The position numbers were made by a program, and so were the translations under genes. DNA of 25,858 bases, from the NCBI GenBank assembly GCA_964200185.2, contig CAXNAD020000174.1, forward strand, positions 1 to 25,858, given 5' to 3'. The notes beneath the pieces were generated by a model. That model saw nothing but the letters and a program-made list of their open reading frames with translations, made no database searches and was not told the origin of the DNA. Source of the stretch: Choristocarpus tenellus KU-1152. Lineage: Eukaryota > Phaeophyceae. This document shows positions 1-24,100 of this stretch, piece after piece. Within the stretch, counting starts at the first letter, position 1, and the number at the start of each line of letters is the position of its first letter.

Positions 1-189
1 CCTTCCTTCCTTTCTACCAGGATCGAACGACCCACTAATCGATCTTTCCGGCGCACCTCGCCCCCCCCCCCATGATACTTCAAGCCTAAGGCTCTTTTCT
101 GCGATTGTACAAAATAATTAATTTTCATCCTTTCTCAGGATCCTTGATATGCCACCCTGCATACCTCTCAGTTCATTTGACTCTCTACA

Positions 190-300
190 AAAGGGCCTGA
201 CAGAGACTCTTGGGATGCGACTTCGCTAAACTTCATCTACCTTCATAGGGTTAGGTTAGGTAGCTTAAAAGCATACCTAGTGTGTAAACATGAATTGCGG
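190..300 (+). repeat. Dispersed repeat, copy A
   Basis: This copy shares the words CTTGGGATGC and TAGGGTTAGGTTAG, plus TTAAAAG further on, in the same order as the stretch at 785-920. The alignment is by eye and needs small gaps. The family is unnamed as far as I can tell. Confidence 0.4.
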
Positions 301-784
301 TATTCAAACACCTTATTAAGTCGACATAGTTGTATTGATTAGTTTCAAGTAGTACATATTTCATGGAGATATCTTACCACTGATAATTAATACTCTTGTA
401 TTTTCGTGTTCACAGTAGTAGTAGTAGTACTAGCAGTAGTTTTTGTAACATTTTTTGGGGAGTTTTTTTCTGACATGTGTGGAAAATATCAGAGGGTATA
501 ATAATATAATAATATAATAAAACAATGCACAAGGGTTCTTTTGACGCTAGTAGTCTTAACACCAATACCTTCACGGGGGAAAGTTTTGGGCGCCTCAGCA
601 AGCAAGCAGAATGTTTTTAGATGAGTTGGCTTCACATGCAGAGGGGGGGAGAGGGGAGGAAAGTTATAGGAGGAATTGAGATTACAATTCCTGCTTACTA
701 TAGATAGTATCCGTCACTAAACAAGTGGTTCTCTCCAGATATGCCATGTATTTCAACCTTGAGAGACCAGGCAGATGGGCAAGA

Positions 785-920
785 AGGGGTCTGTCAGATT
801 CTTGGGATGCTTCCCTAGCTCCTCACTCACTTGTGTAGGGCTAAGCTAGGTTAGAGGCATAGCAGCAATGTACACATGGCATTGTATTTACCAACCTTTA
901 AAAGAGTGCTGTAGTATGCC
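785..920 (+). repeat. Dispersed repeat, copy B
   Basis: Related to copy A through CTTGGGATGC and the TAGGGCTAAGCTAGGTTAG segment. Its second half (AGCAGCAATG, then ACACATGG, then TTTAAAAG) matches a third copy at 9765-9850. The three copies together suggest an old interspersed element. Confidence 0.4.
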
Positions 921-2022
921 TGACATTCAAAAAGTACGCAAGTCTTTCCAGAGGTATCTTTCACATTTTTGACAAGTACCCTCGCTTTTATAGGGGAAAT
1001 TGTCATAGTGGTTTTTACTTTTTGATACGTCTCTAAAATGTAAAGGATGTCGTGAGGCAGGGTCCAATCAGTCGTGGGGGGTATTGAGAATCACCAGTTG
1101 TGTCAAAGTGGGGTGCTTCCAGCAAACCCAAAGCTCTCTCAGTCATCAAATCTTAGGAGAAGTTAGACGAGAATCCCAGACCCACCAGATGACATCACAT
1201 CTTGGTGATCGTCAACGGTAAGAGGTCTGAGAATTTTCAACAGTTCTCTGTGTTTGATGTTGTTTGGTGGTGGTGGGAACATGAACAACGACAAAGAAAT
1301 GTGCACACAATGCACTTGTGTGTGCATGCGGATGTGTATCTGGATTGAGATCAGCTCCCAAAGGGACCTTGCCCATCACATCATCCCCCTCCCCAGTGTG
1401 AACTTTGTCTACACACGAAAAAAAAAAAAATGTCCGGTCAGCACATCATGGCAGACAGTCCCGTGGGAGAAAAGAAAAATAATCATTTGGGTATCCCAAG
1501 AATGTTCAATGAGCCAATTTGGAGGAGTTCCTTGAAAAGTTGTCCTCAACAGGGTTGGAACCCCAAAGTTGGGGATGGGAAACATCTTATTGTACCTTTA
1601 ATCACTCAAGGGTTATGAAGATAACATCTCAGGAATTTTGGTACCAAAGGGCTTGGGTCATTGTGTTAATCAAGCCACAATGCCTCAGCTAGTATAATTG
1701 TGAACGGAAAAACATCGTTCCCTATTCTTGGTTGCGGGTTGAGCTAGGTCACAACAGATATCTCAAGAGGAACTGCACTGAGCCAAAGAGTTTCTTAAGG
1801 AATTGGATCAGTGATTACCCTTGTGGGTGGATCATTACTTTGAATTATTATCTTGCGTCCCTGAAAGCAAAAGATTAAATATTCTGTGCTTGTCAGGAAA
1901 AGATTCTCCACTTCTATTCTGAGGAATCTTTATACTGTCTAATCCTTTTGATTTGAACGTGAAAACTTGATTTCTCATCTTCAAGAAGTGTTGTTAATAA
2001 CCCTTATATCCGGAGTTCTGGA

Positions 2023-2725
2023 GTGATGAGGTTCAGTTTTCTTCCAGCTCTAATCTTTTGGACTATGTGGAGCAGAAACCATGCGCCCGCCTACGAGGAA
2101 CACAGTCACCTCCCACCGAGTGATTGGACCCTGCCTCACAACAGTGGTACTCACATCAACAATCTAAGAGGGATGGATCCACCATACAAAGAAGTTACCA
2201 AGGATAAACGGAAACGTGACAAGATGGACAAGGGTAAATCCAAGACCACTGGCCCACCTGAAACAGAGCCTAGTCCAAGGAGGACACCTGGGCCAAGCAC
2301 CGATATTCCATCGACCGATTCAGTAGATGGCGTCCTAAGAGACTCGCTAGAGCAAGACGGGATGGGGGGGGATTCAGCCCAGGGACAGGTCACCCCGCAA
2401 TATGACCAGCCCATCAGCAAATCGGTTTGCGGTACTGAAGGAAAGCTGCGAGTCCAAGAATTCAACACCAATTACGTCCCTTCGGGAGGACGTGGAAAAA
2501 ATCCTGTCAGACTTCAGAGTTGGGCAACTCCAGGATTATGCATTGGTGGTTTCGGCACTTCAGGCATCGTCAGATTCGAGATCGAGCAATACTCAGATAA
2601 GTTCAGTCACTGCTCAACTTACCAACAGACCACACATCCTTAACACCTTGTCGGCCAAGGGCCTAACGCCAATCAAAATTTTTGAGTTGAACGAAGATGG
2701 CAGTGTGTCGCTGTCCCTGACCTGA
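2023..2725 (+). pseudogene. Frame-broken N-terminal part of a retroelement Gag-like ORF
   Basis: Two overlapping open frames make up this segment. The first (2023 to about 2400) is hydrophilic, with a lysine-rich run (KDKRKRDKMDKGK) followed by a proline/threonine/serine-rich stretch. After about 2402 the plausible coding frame shifts by one and continues to 2725 with NRFAVL and an amphipathic helical stretch (LREDVEKILSDF). A basic disordered N-terminus ahead of a capsid-like fragment is common in Gag proteins of LTR retrotransposons. It could also be an unrelated gene remnant. No protease or reverse transcriptase follows before MCM3 starts, so the element is truncated. It is more GC-rich than its surroundings. 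Confidence 0.35.
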
Positions 2726-2835
2726 TCTCGGTATTCTCCGAATTCCGGTCCCGAATTTGTTCGTTAGCAATGGTAAAAAAAATAATCGGTTCCGGTTAGA
2801 GAGCATGACACTTACGAGCAAACATTAGATGACTT

Positions 2836-3240
2836 GTGTCTCCAGAATTTCGTACACATGCACCCGTCTGGAACTCGTTGTCACAGCGCCATGCACGAAG
2901 TTTTTTTGCCACAACCCATTTTGCATCATGGGACCAGTTGGTAGAGGGATTTACTCGCCGGTTCGCATCAAAATTCCCCTTGGATAACTACTTCCGCACC
3001 ACGATTCATTTGTACATGCCAGAATGGGAAAGGGCACGGGCGTTTGGTAGCAGAGTAGAACAGACAGTAGACAATTTAGTCCGTATCATTCCCGTCAACG
3101 AGAAAGGTCAACCGAGATTAGCCGACTGCCTGGCCATGTGTGTATTTAATCTAGGAGTCTAACCCTCAATTTTGCGTGCCATCCGATCCTTCCCGAACCC
3201 CCCACGACTGATTGGACCCTTATTACGACAGGGTATAATA
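2836..3240 (+). pseudogene. Retrotransposon Gag capsid-like fragment, interrupted
   Basis: The reading frame from 2836 to 3162 has the pattern of the Retrotrans_gag capsid domain of Ty3/gypsy elements: an ARSFF segment, then WDQLVEGFTRRFASKF (tryptophan, then aromatic residues about seven and eleven positions later), then an EWERARAFGSRVEQ helix and a DNLVRII helix. A stop at 3160-3162 interrupts it, and the same frame reads on for about 25 more codons (PSILRAIRSFPNPPRLIG). The 5' side (2725-2836) is not open in one frame. I read this as a dead gag remnant, probably from the same insertion as 2023-2725. No pol domain or LTR could be recognised. Confidence 0.45.
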
Positions 3241-3479
3241 TTTATGTGGTAGTAAGGTGTATGTATTAAGGGGTAGAACTTCTAGTTTTAGTATGTAAAA
3301 AACATTGAATAATGATAGTAAGATATAGGATAGTAGAAAATGAGGGTATACCTACCCCTGTCATGTTACAATTTTGAAAATTGTTAGGGTCCGTTGTGGC
3401 ATTTGGTTGAGGGGAGCAAGCCCTAAATTGTCCCTAGTGGACACAGTAAGAGGTTCGTTAAACAGCCACCGCTCTGCTA

Positions 3480-16575
<13,096 letters not shown>

Positions 16576-16845
16576 AACAAGGCGTGTATGTCAGATGGTT
16601 TTAATGTGAGGTAGTTCGGGTCCAGTGGGTCTGATTTTTTTTATCGATTGGAAGCAAAAGTATATGGGTAAAAGGTGTCTTTTCTGTCTATGCACCTGGA
16701 ATAGTAGAGTGGGTGTGTATGGTGGAGGAATGTCATCATCTCGTGGGACTTGAAGACACTTCTTTGTTGGTGAAGGGAAGGATAGTGAGGACAATTTACA
16801 GGAAAAATCCTTGTACATGATGAAAGTTAATTTTGACATTTAACA

Positions 16846-16851
16846 AATAAA
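16846..16851 (+). terminator. Candidate MCM3 polyadenylation signal AATAAA
   Basis: The first canonical AATAAA on the plus strand after the MCM3 stop, 271 bases downstream. Position fits a normal 3' UTR; not proven. Confidence 0.5.
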
Positions 16852-17887
16852 CAGCTAGCTTGAGATTTGTCGCATGTTACATGTTATATGAAGAAATACA
16901 TTGAAGAGGTAAGAATGGAAGTTGGTCTTTTGAGGGTGAATCAATCCTTAAACAATCAATACACATGAAGTATTATCATTGCTTGTATCTACAAATATTA
17001 CTAGTTACTTAGATATGGAGTTGTAGGAATGGTTGATAAATATTTTTATACTGTTTTCCAGGGTGGTCATGACAGACAACCCATGAGAGCACAATGCATT
17101 TTTATGTTGCATAGTTCCTTGTATAAGAGACTCGGTTATCCATTTTGATCCTCATCCTTCTAGGTTTGGAGTAACACAGATATAACTGTGATCAACTATG
17201 TTGGATGAGCACTAAAGGCAGAGGTCTGAAGAGATGTTGAACTGGAAGCACACAATGAAGAGACAAGAGTAATTGGATACTGAAAAGATGAAAGTTGAGT
17301 ATATCTTCCCAACACTTGAAGTATAGTGATGCAGCACTAACCCTAACCCTAAGTACAGAGAGGATCAGCATCTCCCCGGTAAAGAGGAAAGAGAATATTT
17401 CTATTTGGTTGTGTTATGACAATGTTTTTATGACAACATAGGTATCTTCAAATCGAAAGAAGAAATCGCTACAAAAATATCATGCTTCCAACCAACACTA
17501 TCTACAGTAATGTTGTACTTACATCAATATTAGTAACAAATCTGAGCAAAACAAACAACTTCCTGATTTATCTCATTTCATCATTTTACTCTAGGGAAAG
17601 CATTTTTGTCCAAAACCTGACCCAAACACAAAATTCCAATATCAAGTCAGTCACCCTCTTCACCAATCAACCATCAACCAACCATCCAAACAATTTAGTA
17701 AACATGTCACCACTTTTATGTATATACTGTTAATACTACTTTTTTTTAACTGTGAGGACAGAGAAGCACTGCAACAAACCAAAATACATGCCTTTCATGG
17801 CATTCTTTGAGAGTTATGGAGTAGTACACATACTCTTTGAGAATATCATCTACTCAAATGTACTCATGCCTTGTCCCACCTAACCCC

Positions 17888-17893
17888 TTTAAT
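17888..17893 (-). terminator. Possible NPC1 poly(A) signal ATTAAA (minus strand)
   Basis: TTTAAT on the plus strand reads ATTAAA on the minus strand, only 11 bases after the NPC1 stop codon. That would give a very short 3' UTR. I saw no minus-strand AATAAA close by. Confidence 0.2.
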
Positions 17894-17904
17894 GGCTGAA
17901 AGAG

Positions 17905-18162
17905 TTAAAGATTGTTGGCACCACTGCCAGGATGAGACTCATCATCAGACAAGCAGAGACCGTGGCGATGGTGATGTTGTTGGGAATGCCCATCAAAACT
18001 GCCAGCTGGAAGGTCCCATTGATGTACCAAATCATGACCCTTTCTGAAATCCCTCAATTGAGAAGAAGCACAAGATGAAAACAAACCAAGGTGTCGCCAT
18101 GACCCTAAAGGGACTGTCTGAGGTCCATAGAGAGATAAGAGGACAGGAAGCACCGCAAGTCC
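17905..18162 (-). CDS. NPC1: NPC1-like terminal exon
   Basis: Eighty-five codons plus TAA. It starts GLAVLPVLLSLYGPQ, equivalent to GLIFLPVLLSYIGP at the end of the last membrane segment of human NPC1. The cytosolic tail is about 70 residues, with a histidine cluster (SQQHHHRHG) and an acidic/serine part (LSDDESHPGSG), ending in GANNL. The human LLNF lysosomal sorting end is absent. Acceptor GCACTTCAG|GGA, phase 0. Confidence 0.9.
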   Translation of the reverse strand, partial: GLAVLPVLLSLYGPQTVPLGSWRHLGLFSSCASSQLRDFRKGHDLVHQWDLPAGSFDGHSQQHHHRHGLCLSDDESHPGSGANNL

Positions 18163-21100
18163 CTGAAGTGCTCAAGTACAATGAAGGTGCAATGGAGGTT
18201 GTAATTGGTATTGGTACAAGCAAGGGTAAGGGTTGTAATGGTTATGTAGTCATTTCTCACCATGCACATACATAGTGGCAATGGCAAATATAGATTGCAA
18301 GGGTAACACTATCCAGAACACTCACTCAAGCATGGACACTTCACACTCTCCAAAAACCTAGTGCATTCATCAATGTACTCAGGGGGAAGGAGGGGGGGGG
18401 GGCAGTCAATACCATACCTGAAAACCTCCAGCAATGATAACACAAATGTACATTCGAAAGTAGTACAGTCTGAAGAGTAGAGAAGGAGCAATGCACAAGA
18501 CGCTAACCCCTACCAGCTTTGTCAGGGTTATGCCTGTTAGCACTGAAGAGCCAGTGTCCTTCATTGCCGCTGCAGCTCTCTCTTGCCTGCCAAACAACAA
18601 ATGGGTTATGAGACCCACCTCTTAAAATTGATTAAAACTGACTTCACAACCTTTTCTTGAAGAGGAATTAGTGATCACTTGCTGATGAAATACATGGGGT
18701 GATGACCTGCTTTATGAACAACAAAAATCAGGCATTGGTGAAGGTCAAACAACAATCAAGAAATTGCTGGAACAAGGACACTCACTCTCTTCATGGTATT
18801 ATCTGCCATCACTCCACAGAACTAGCCCCAATTGTGTCTGTTGACTGCACATACCTGCTACCTGCTTTCCTCTCAAAGGCAGTTGCAATGTGCAAGCAGA
18901 ACTCAACAGACAAACCCAAAGCCATTACCTGGGAATGGTAACAAGCAACAAACACCAACACAAAGATCTTTAGGTCATTGGGTTAATGAAATGGGTCATT
19001 TGGGTATAGATACATAGATACCACCGTTGGACAAGTAAAGAAAACTTGGTAAAACAAAAGAGATTAGAGCAGGCAGCGAATGCTGTGTACACCCCCCCCC
19101 CCCCCCCCCCCCAGCCACCCGGCGACCGACAAAATAATCATAATTAATGAAANNNNNNNNNNAAAAAAAAAAAAAATTGGAAAAAAAAAAAAAATAAAGC
19201 CAGGCCGAAAATGTTGTTTACCCCCCCCCCCCCCCCCCCCAGGGACATGCCGATACACTATAATAATTTGAATTGCAGTAGCTACAATTTCCTCCGTTTG
19301 GAATTAAATGTAGCATAAGTTTTTTAAACTCCCTTCTCGTCTGGGAATGGCCCATGTGATAAACCCTCTGGATAAGGCTTAGTTCTCATATACATTGGGA
19401 GACGTGCAAAGTTGAGATGGTGAGCTGCCTTGACTGTGGAGGATTACACCAGTGCAAAGTCGACCAAGTCACATTTGAAAGGGTTCGTTCCATCTTGATG
19501 TAGCAGGACATGATGTAGCAGGACATGATGTAGCAGGACAGGGCAAAGCCACACACTAATGGGAGGGGATCATGGATGCAATTGAGGAGGCGGCAGCGGA
19601 TGACATTGTCATAAGACACCCAGCCAGCCAACTCACTTGACCTCAACATCAACGACCTGGGATTCTTTTATTCCATCCAGCTACTGAAGGAAGAAGTGGG
19701 GGTGACCAATACAGAGGAGCTGGTGGAGGCCACAATGAAACTGTTTGATGTATACCCCCGGGAAGCACTAGAGCGTGTCTGGCAGAATCTCTTCACAATC
19801 TACAGTGAAGTACTCTGGTCCAACGGGTGACAACACCTTCAAAATTTTCCATTATAGCAAGGAAAATGCTAAGAAGGCGAGCGAGCAAGCTCCCCCTGAA
19901 TGACACAGTGCATGTGGCGAAAATCCGTGCTGGAATGGAGTTTTGGAGGGCTTTGGGGGTGGAATCATAGATAGGTGTAGGCTGCCCCATTTTGGTTGAG
20001 ATTTTTGTGGCAACCTCTTAGTGCCAGCAAAATACACACAATAAAATATTAAAATATTAACACATGAAAAAAAAATGTTGCTTCTTTGTTGGGGTTGTAA
20101 AAATTATATGACATTTAATTCCAAACAGAGGAAGTATGATAGAACTATCATAAAACAGAGTAGGTATTTCTTCTAAAACAGAGTAGGTATTGCTACTAGC
20201 AGAGTAGGTATTGCTTCTATAGACATGAAGTAGTGACTGCTGAAATTATTACTTCATATTCAAATACTATTTAAATTGCCATACTGGTCCCCTTTCCTTA
20301 ACCCCCCCCCTCACCATAGTACTAATGGATTGTATTTTCAGAATGCCCCCCATTCCTTCCTCACACAGGTATTTATTTGAAGATGTGAGATGTGATCATA
20401 TATAGTTGATATAATGGCTCTACTTGTAGGACGCAACAACCCCAGCAGGCATTTAGTACCTTTGGTTGTCTTTAATAAATAATACTTCATACCTTTAATT
20501 GTCAGTCTGCCACAGCGATATTTTGCAGGAATCCCTCTAATCAAGTTCATGTCTAGTAAGTGTCCACAAAGACAGCAAATGACACTCCACCCAACACAAC
20601 AAAAGAGGAGTCCCTGAGACATTTAAATTAACAGAAACAATAATAGCAATAGTAATAATATTCGTAATAACAAAAATTAAAACTACCAATATGGAATATA
20701 TTCAAAATCAGTGAGAACACACCTTCCCATCTTCCCCTCACCAAAAGAGGAATGGGAAAGGTGTTCAAGACATACATTACAACATTCACACATTACTCAT
20801 CACAACATTCCTGTACAGTACCAGTATACTTACCATTACCATTACCATTACCATTACCTCACATTTCCTGAGGATATCAGCGGTAATTGGAGAATTTGTA
20901 TATCTGTCTCAAAGAATTTGGTTCAAGACATACACACAATGCCATACATGCTTATGATATTCAAATTATGCTACTGCATAGAAAATATAGTAGATATTAA
21001 TTGAAAATGTAGATGCTTATTGAAAATATAGATGTTTATTGAAAACAGTGAAAATATAGTAGAAAATAACCCAAATCTTTTCATTTTTATTTTTGTTGTA

Positions 21101-24100
21101 CTACTTAAGGGATACCTGTCACCTTACAAACTAAAAAAAAGAGGGGAGGGATGGCTCCACCCACTAAACTTGATTAAACTATACTATACCTAGTACCAAT
21201 GTTAAGAATAAAAGTTAATACTATGCTGCACAGCAACAACAAAATATTTTGAATATACTCCATAAAATAGCCTCGCTGTGATACCTGAGGTACTATCATG
21301 GGTACACACACATACACACTTACACAGTGATGAATCAGTTCGGAGTTTACTAAGTGTAATGATCATGGTCAAAGGAAAGTACTCTCAATCCACTCTACCA
21401 AAAGTGTTAGTGTGCTTACCAGGTTACAAACTGAAACTGCATTGATGGACACCTTGGAAGGCGAAGACGACACTTCCCCCCACGCCCACACCTGAGACAT
21501 GTCAGTGTATGTCAGTGTACAAGTATGGTATGTGCATGTCAAATCACATCATATATTTTATTGTTTATTGTTTTATCGACCTGTCTCATTCAAATGTAAA
21601 AGAAATATATGGACATGACAAATGTTCAACTATGTATTCATGAGATTGTGTTGATTGTCTGTTTCCAGTCTTGGAGTTGTATAAGTACAGGCATGCCTGT
21701 CACTAACGTCTGTCACTAATATCACCACTACCCCCACTCTGCAGGTACAAAATACACTCTAACCCTAACCTTTTAGACACAATAACATATACACTACATC
21801 GGGGAGTTGGTATTCTTAAATGATCAACCAATTGAGTTCAAAAAATAATGATAGAGATCAATAGTAAATAGTAACAGTGGGTGGTTAATCATGTGTAGAA
21901 TACCATACTACCATAACCCTGAGGAGATTATGATTTACACCATACAGACTTTATTGTTGTACTTTGTATTTGGTAAAATAATTAATATTACTAGATAAAA
22001 TAGTTGAAATACTTGATGTAGGTTAACGAAGTGAAGTATGTCAGAACGGAATTTAAAAAAAGAACAACTCCTGACCTGCTGACTAACCACCAAACAACCC
22101 TAACCCCTACAGTACTTTCTTGCTTACTTATTCCATGTAAGGAACAGTTACACATATCAGATTATGGCAAGCCTGGCTGACAGCACCATCACACTACTTA
22201 TAACAAAAAAATAAATGTGGAATCAACCCCCCTCTAGCAGCCCTTCCCATTTCAGGTATCACTCACCAATCCCACAGTTCCAATTGCAGTGGAGAGTACA
22301 AGGGTAGTGACAATTGTAGCAGTAGTGAAGCCTGTTAACACTGCAACAGACAGCAGTACCACTCCCACACCTAACATCATATTCTGGAGTGCCACACCCT
22401 AAATATAAAAAACAAAATTGTGTAAAAAGTTGGAGGCAGGTATACTGTATGTAGTATACTGTAAGTAGTATATTGTATGTAGTACACTGTATGATGTGTA
22501 CAGTAGTATCATATACAATCATATCTCAATGTCATTGAACACAGTGTTATATGGCACTATACAGTACTATCAGTATCACTACCTACAAATATGACAATAG
22601 CAAACAATGCACCTTGTAACTGACTAATTGTAACTGACTAATTGTAACCGAATAATTGTAACTGACTAATTGTAACTGACTAAATGTAACTGACTAAATG
22701 TAACTGACTAATTGTAACCGAAGAGAACATTCTGTTCACATCAACAGTATGAAATCTATATCCCATATTTCCATCTGTGATTTCTTGTGTGATGCCAATA
22801 GGCATTATCTTCAGTGTCAACATATTCTTAGCTAAGAACAACTAAAGGAATATACATATTATCAAGTGTGATATAAACTTTGATATATGACATATTCTTG
22901 AAGTTAGTAGGAAGAAGTAATGCACTTGTCATTGAAGCACCCAAGCAGTTGAGGGTGGAGGTGAAGGGGAGCAAGAGGTATCATGATTGTTATTGATAAG
23001 GTATGATGATTGTTATTGATTAAGGCAACAGAACAGCAAGGTGCAGGGAGGAGAAAGGGATGATCTGATCAGAATCATTTTAAAAAATTAAGATCAAAAA
23101 TAACTAATTGTCATTCCAAGGTAAAATGTTCAGTAAACACAGTAAACAAATCAAGTGATTCATGGTATACAATGTAAATGTACATTGTATGATATCTAGT
23201 ACATTGTATGATATCTAGTACAGTTCAGTTTATGTGACAAACACATTTCACACATTTTGATGACTCGATCGATCTTATTACCAATCTTATTATCAATCTT
23301 ATTTTCAATCCCATTACCAATCCTATTATCAATCCTATTATCAATCTTATTACCAATCCTATTATCAATCTTATTATCAATCCTATTATCAATCTTATTA
23401 TCAATCTTATTATCAATCTTATTTTCAATCCCATTACCAATCCTATTATGAATCCTATTATCAATCTTATTACCAATCCTATTATCAATCTTATTATCAA
23501 TCCTATTATCAATCTTATTATTAATCCTATTATCAATCTTATTACCAATCCTATTATCATATTATCAATCTTATTGTCAAATTGCGGATGATACATAGTA
23601 ACGACCTGCCCTTAATAAAACAAGAGTAAGGCCATAAATCGCCTCCATAAAATGTGTAAAGGTTAGTTGCCAATAAATTTCACTGTCAGCTCCAATTGAC
23701 TAGTGACCAATGGCTACCTACAAAAGAAAATTTAAAGAAGAGATGTCACTGCAGAAAATATCAATGTATATCAATGTATATCAACGTTTGATCATACTTC
23801 TACTAGTATTAGAATATATTTGTATACAATAAAAAAAATGAGGGTAACTGTATGTTGGTAACATTTTCAAGACTACAGGATGGAGGCTTTATTTGAATAC
23901 AATAATAAAATAACAGAGTTCATTAGTACTACCCCATTAACATTGCAATTTACACTTATTTAATAGTAGAAAAGATATGTATTATTGAAATCACAAATAA
24001 TATTACTACTACAAGAGGTATGGCACAATCCACACAGGGGAAAGCACATCACACAGCCAAAACTGAAAAGAAATTTTTCACTTCAGCAGTGCGTGGATAT

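Larger units (their letters stand above)
1..2000. other. Upstream flank without a recognisable gene
   Basis: I find no convincing exon here. Open frames are short and show no family motif. The stretch holds a poly-C run near 61-71, a TAG/TAC trinucleotide run near 416-432, a poly-A run near 1419-1429, two diverged copies of a dispersed repeat (about 190-300 and 785-920), and at 1043-1083 an inverted copy of a short element that recurs at 2110-2140 and 3197-3222. It is most likely intergenic DNA with old repeats. Confidence 0.6.
16576..17904. other. MCM3 3' UTR and convergent intergenic region
   Basis: 1.3 kb separate the stop codons of the two convergent genes. The MCM3 side contains an AATAAA at 16846-16851. 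There is a telomere-like CTAACCCTAACCCTAA at 17338-17353. No ORF here has a recognisable domain. Confidence 0.8.
18929..21419 (-). other. NPC1-like intron with mariner remnant, gap and repeats
   Basis: 2.5 kb. Contents: poly-C and poly-A runs around an N gap (19078-19280), a decayed mariner-like transposase (about 19490-19895, plus strand), three copies of CAGAGTAGGTATT (20154-20213), a minus-strand open frame of unknown nature (20338-20622), and an ATTACC hexamer run (about 20830-20858). No NPC1 exon is missing here: the exons on either side join in frame. Confidence 0.8.

Noticed and set aside
17482-17733. Plus-strand 83-codon frame in the intergenic region
   Set aside because: AT-driven composition, no domain, no sign of selection that I can see.
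18075-18275. Plus-strand 66-codon frame over the terminal NPC1 exon
   Set aside because: Opposite-strand shadow of the conserved LPVLLSLYGP exon.
23225-23596. Minus-strand 123-codon frame (LIIRLIIGLI repeats) and a 64-codon plus frame
   Set aside because: Both are products of the 12-bp satellite, which keeps frames open on both strands. No start context, domain or splice support.
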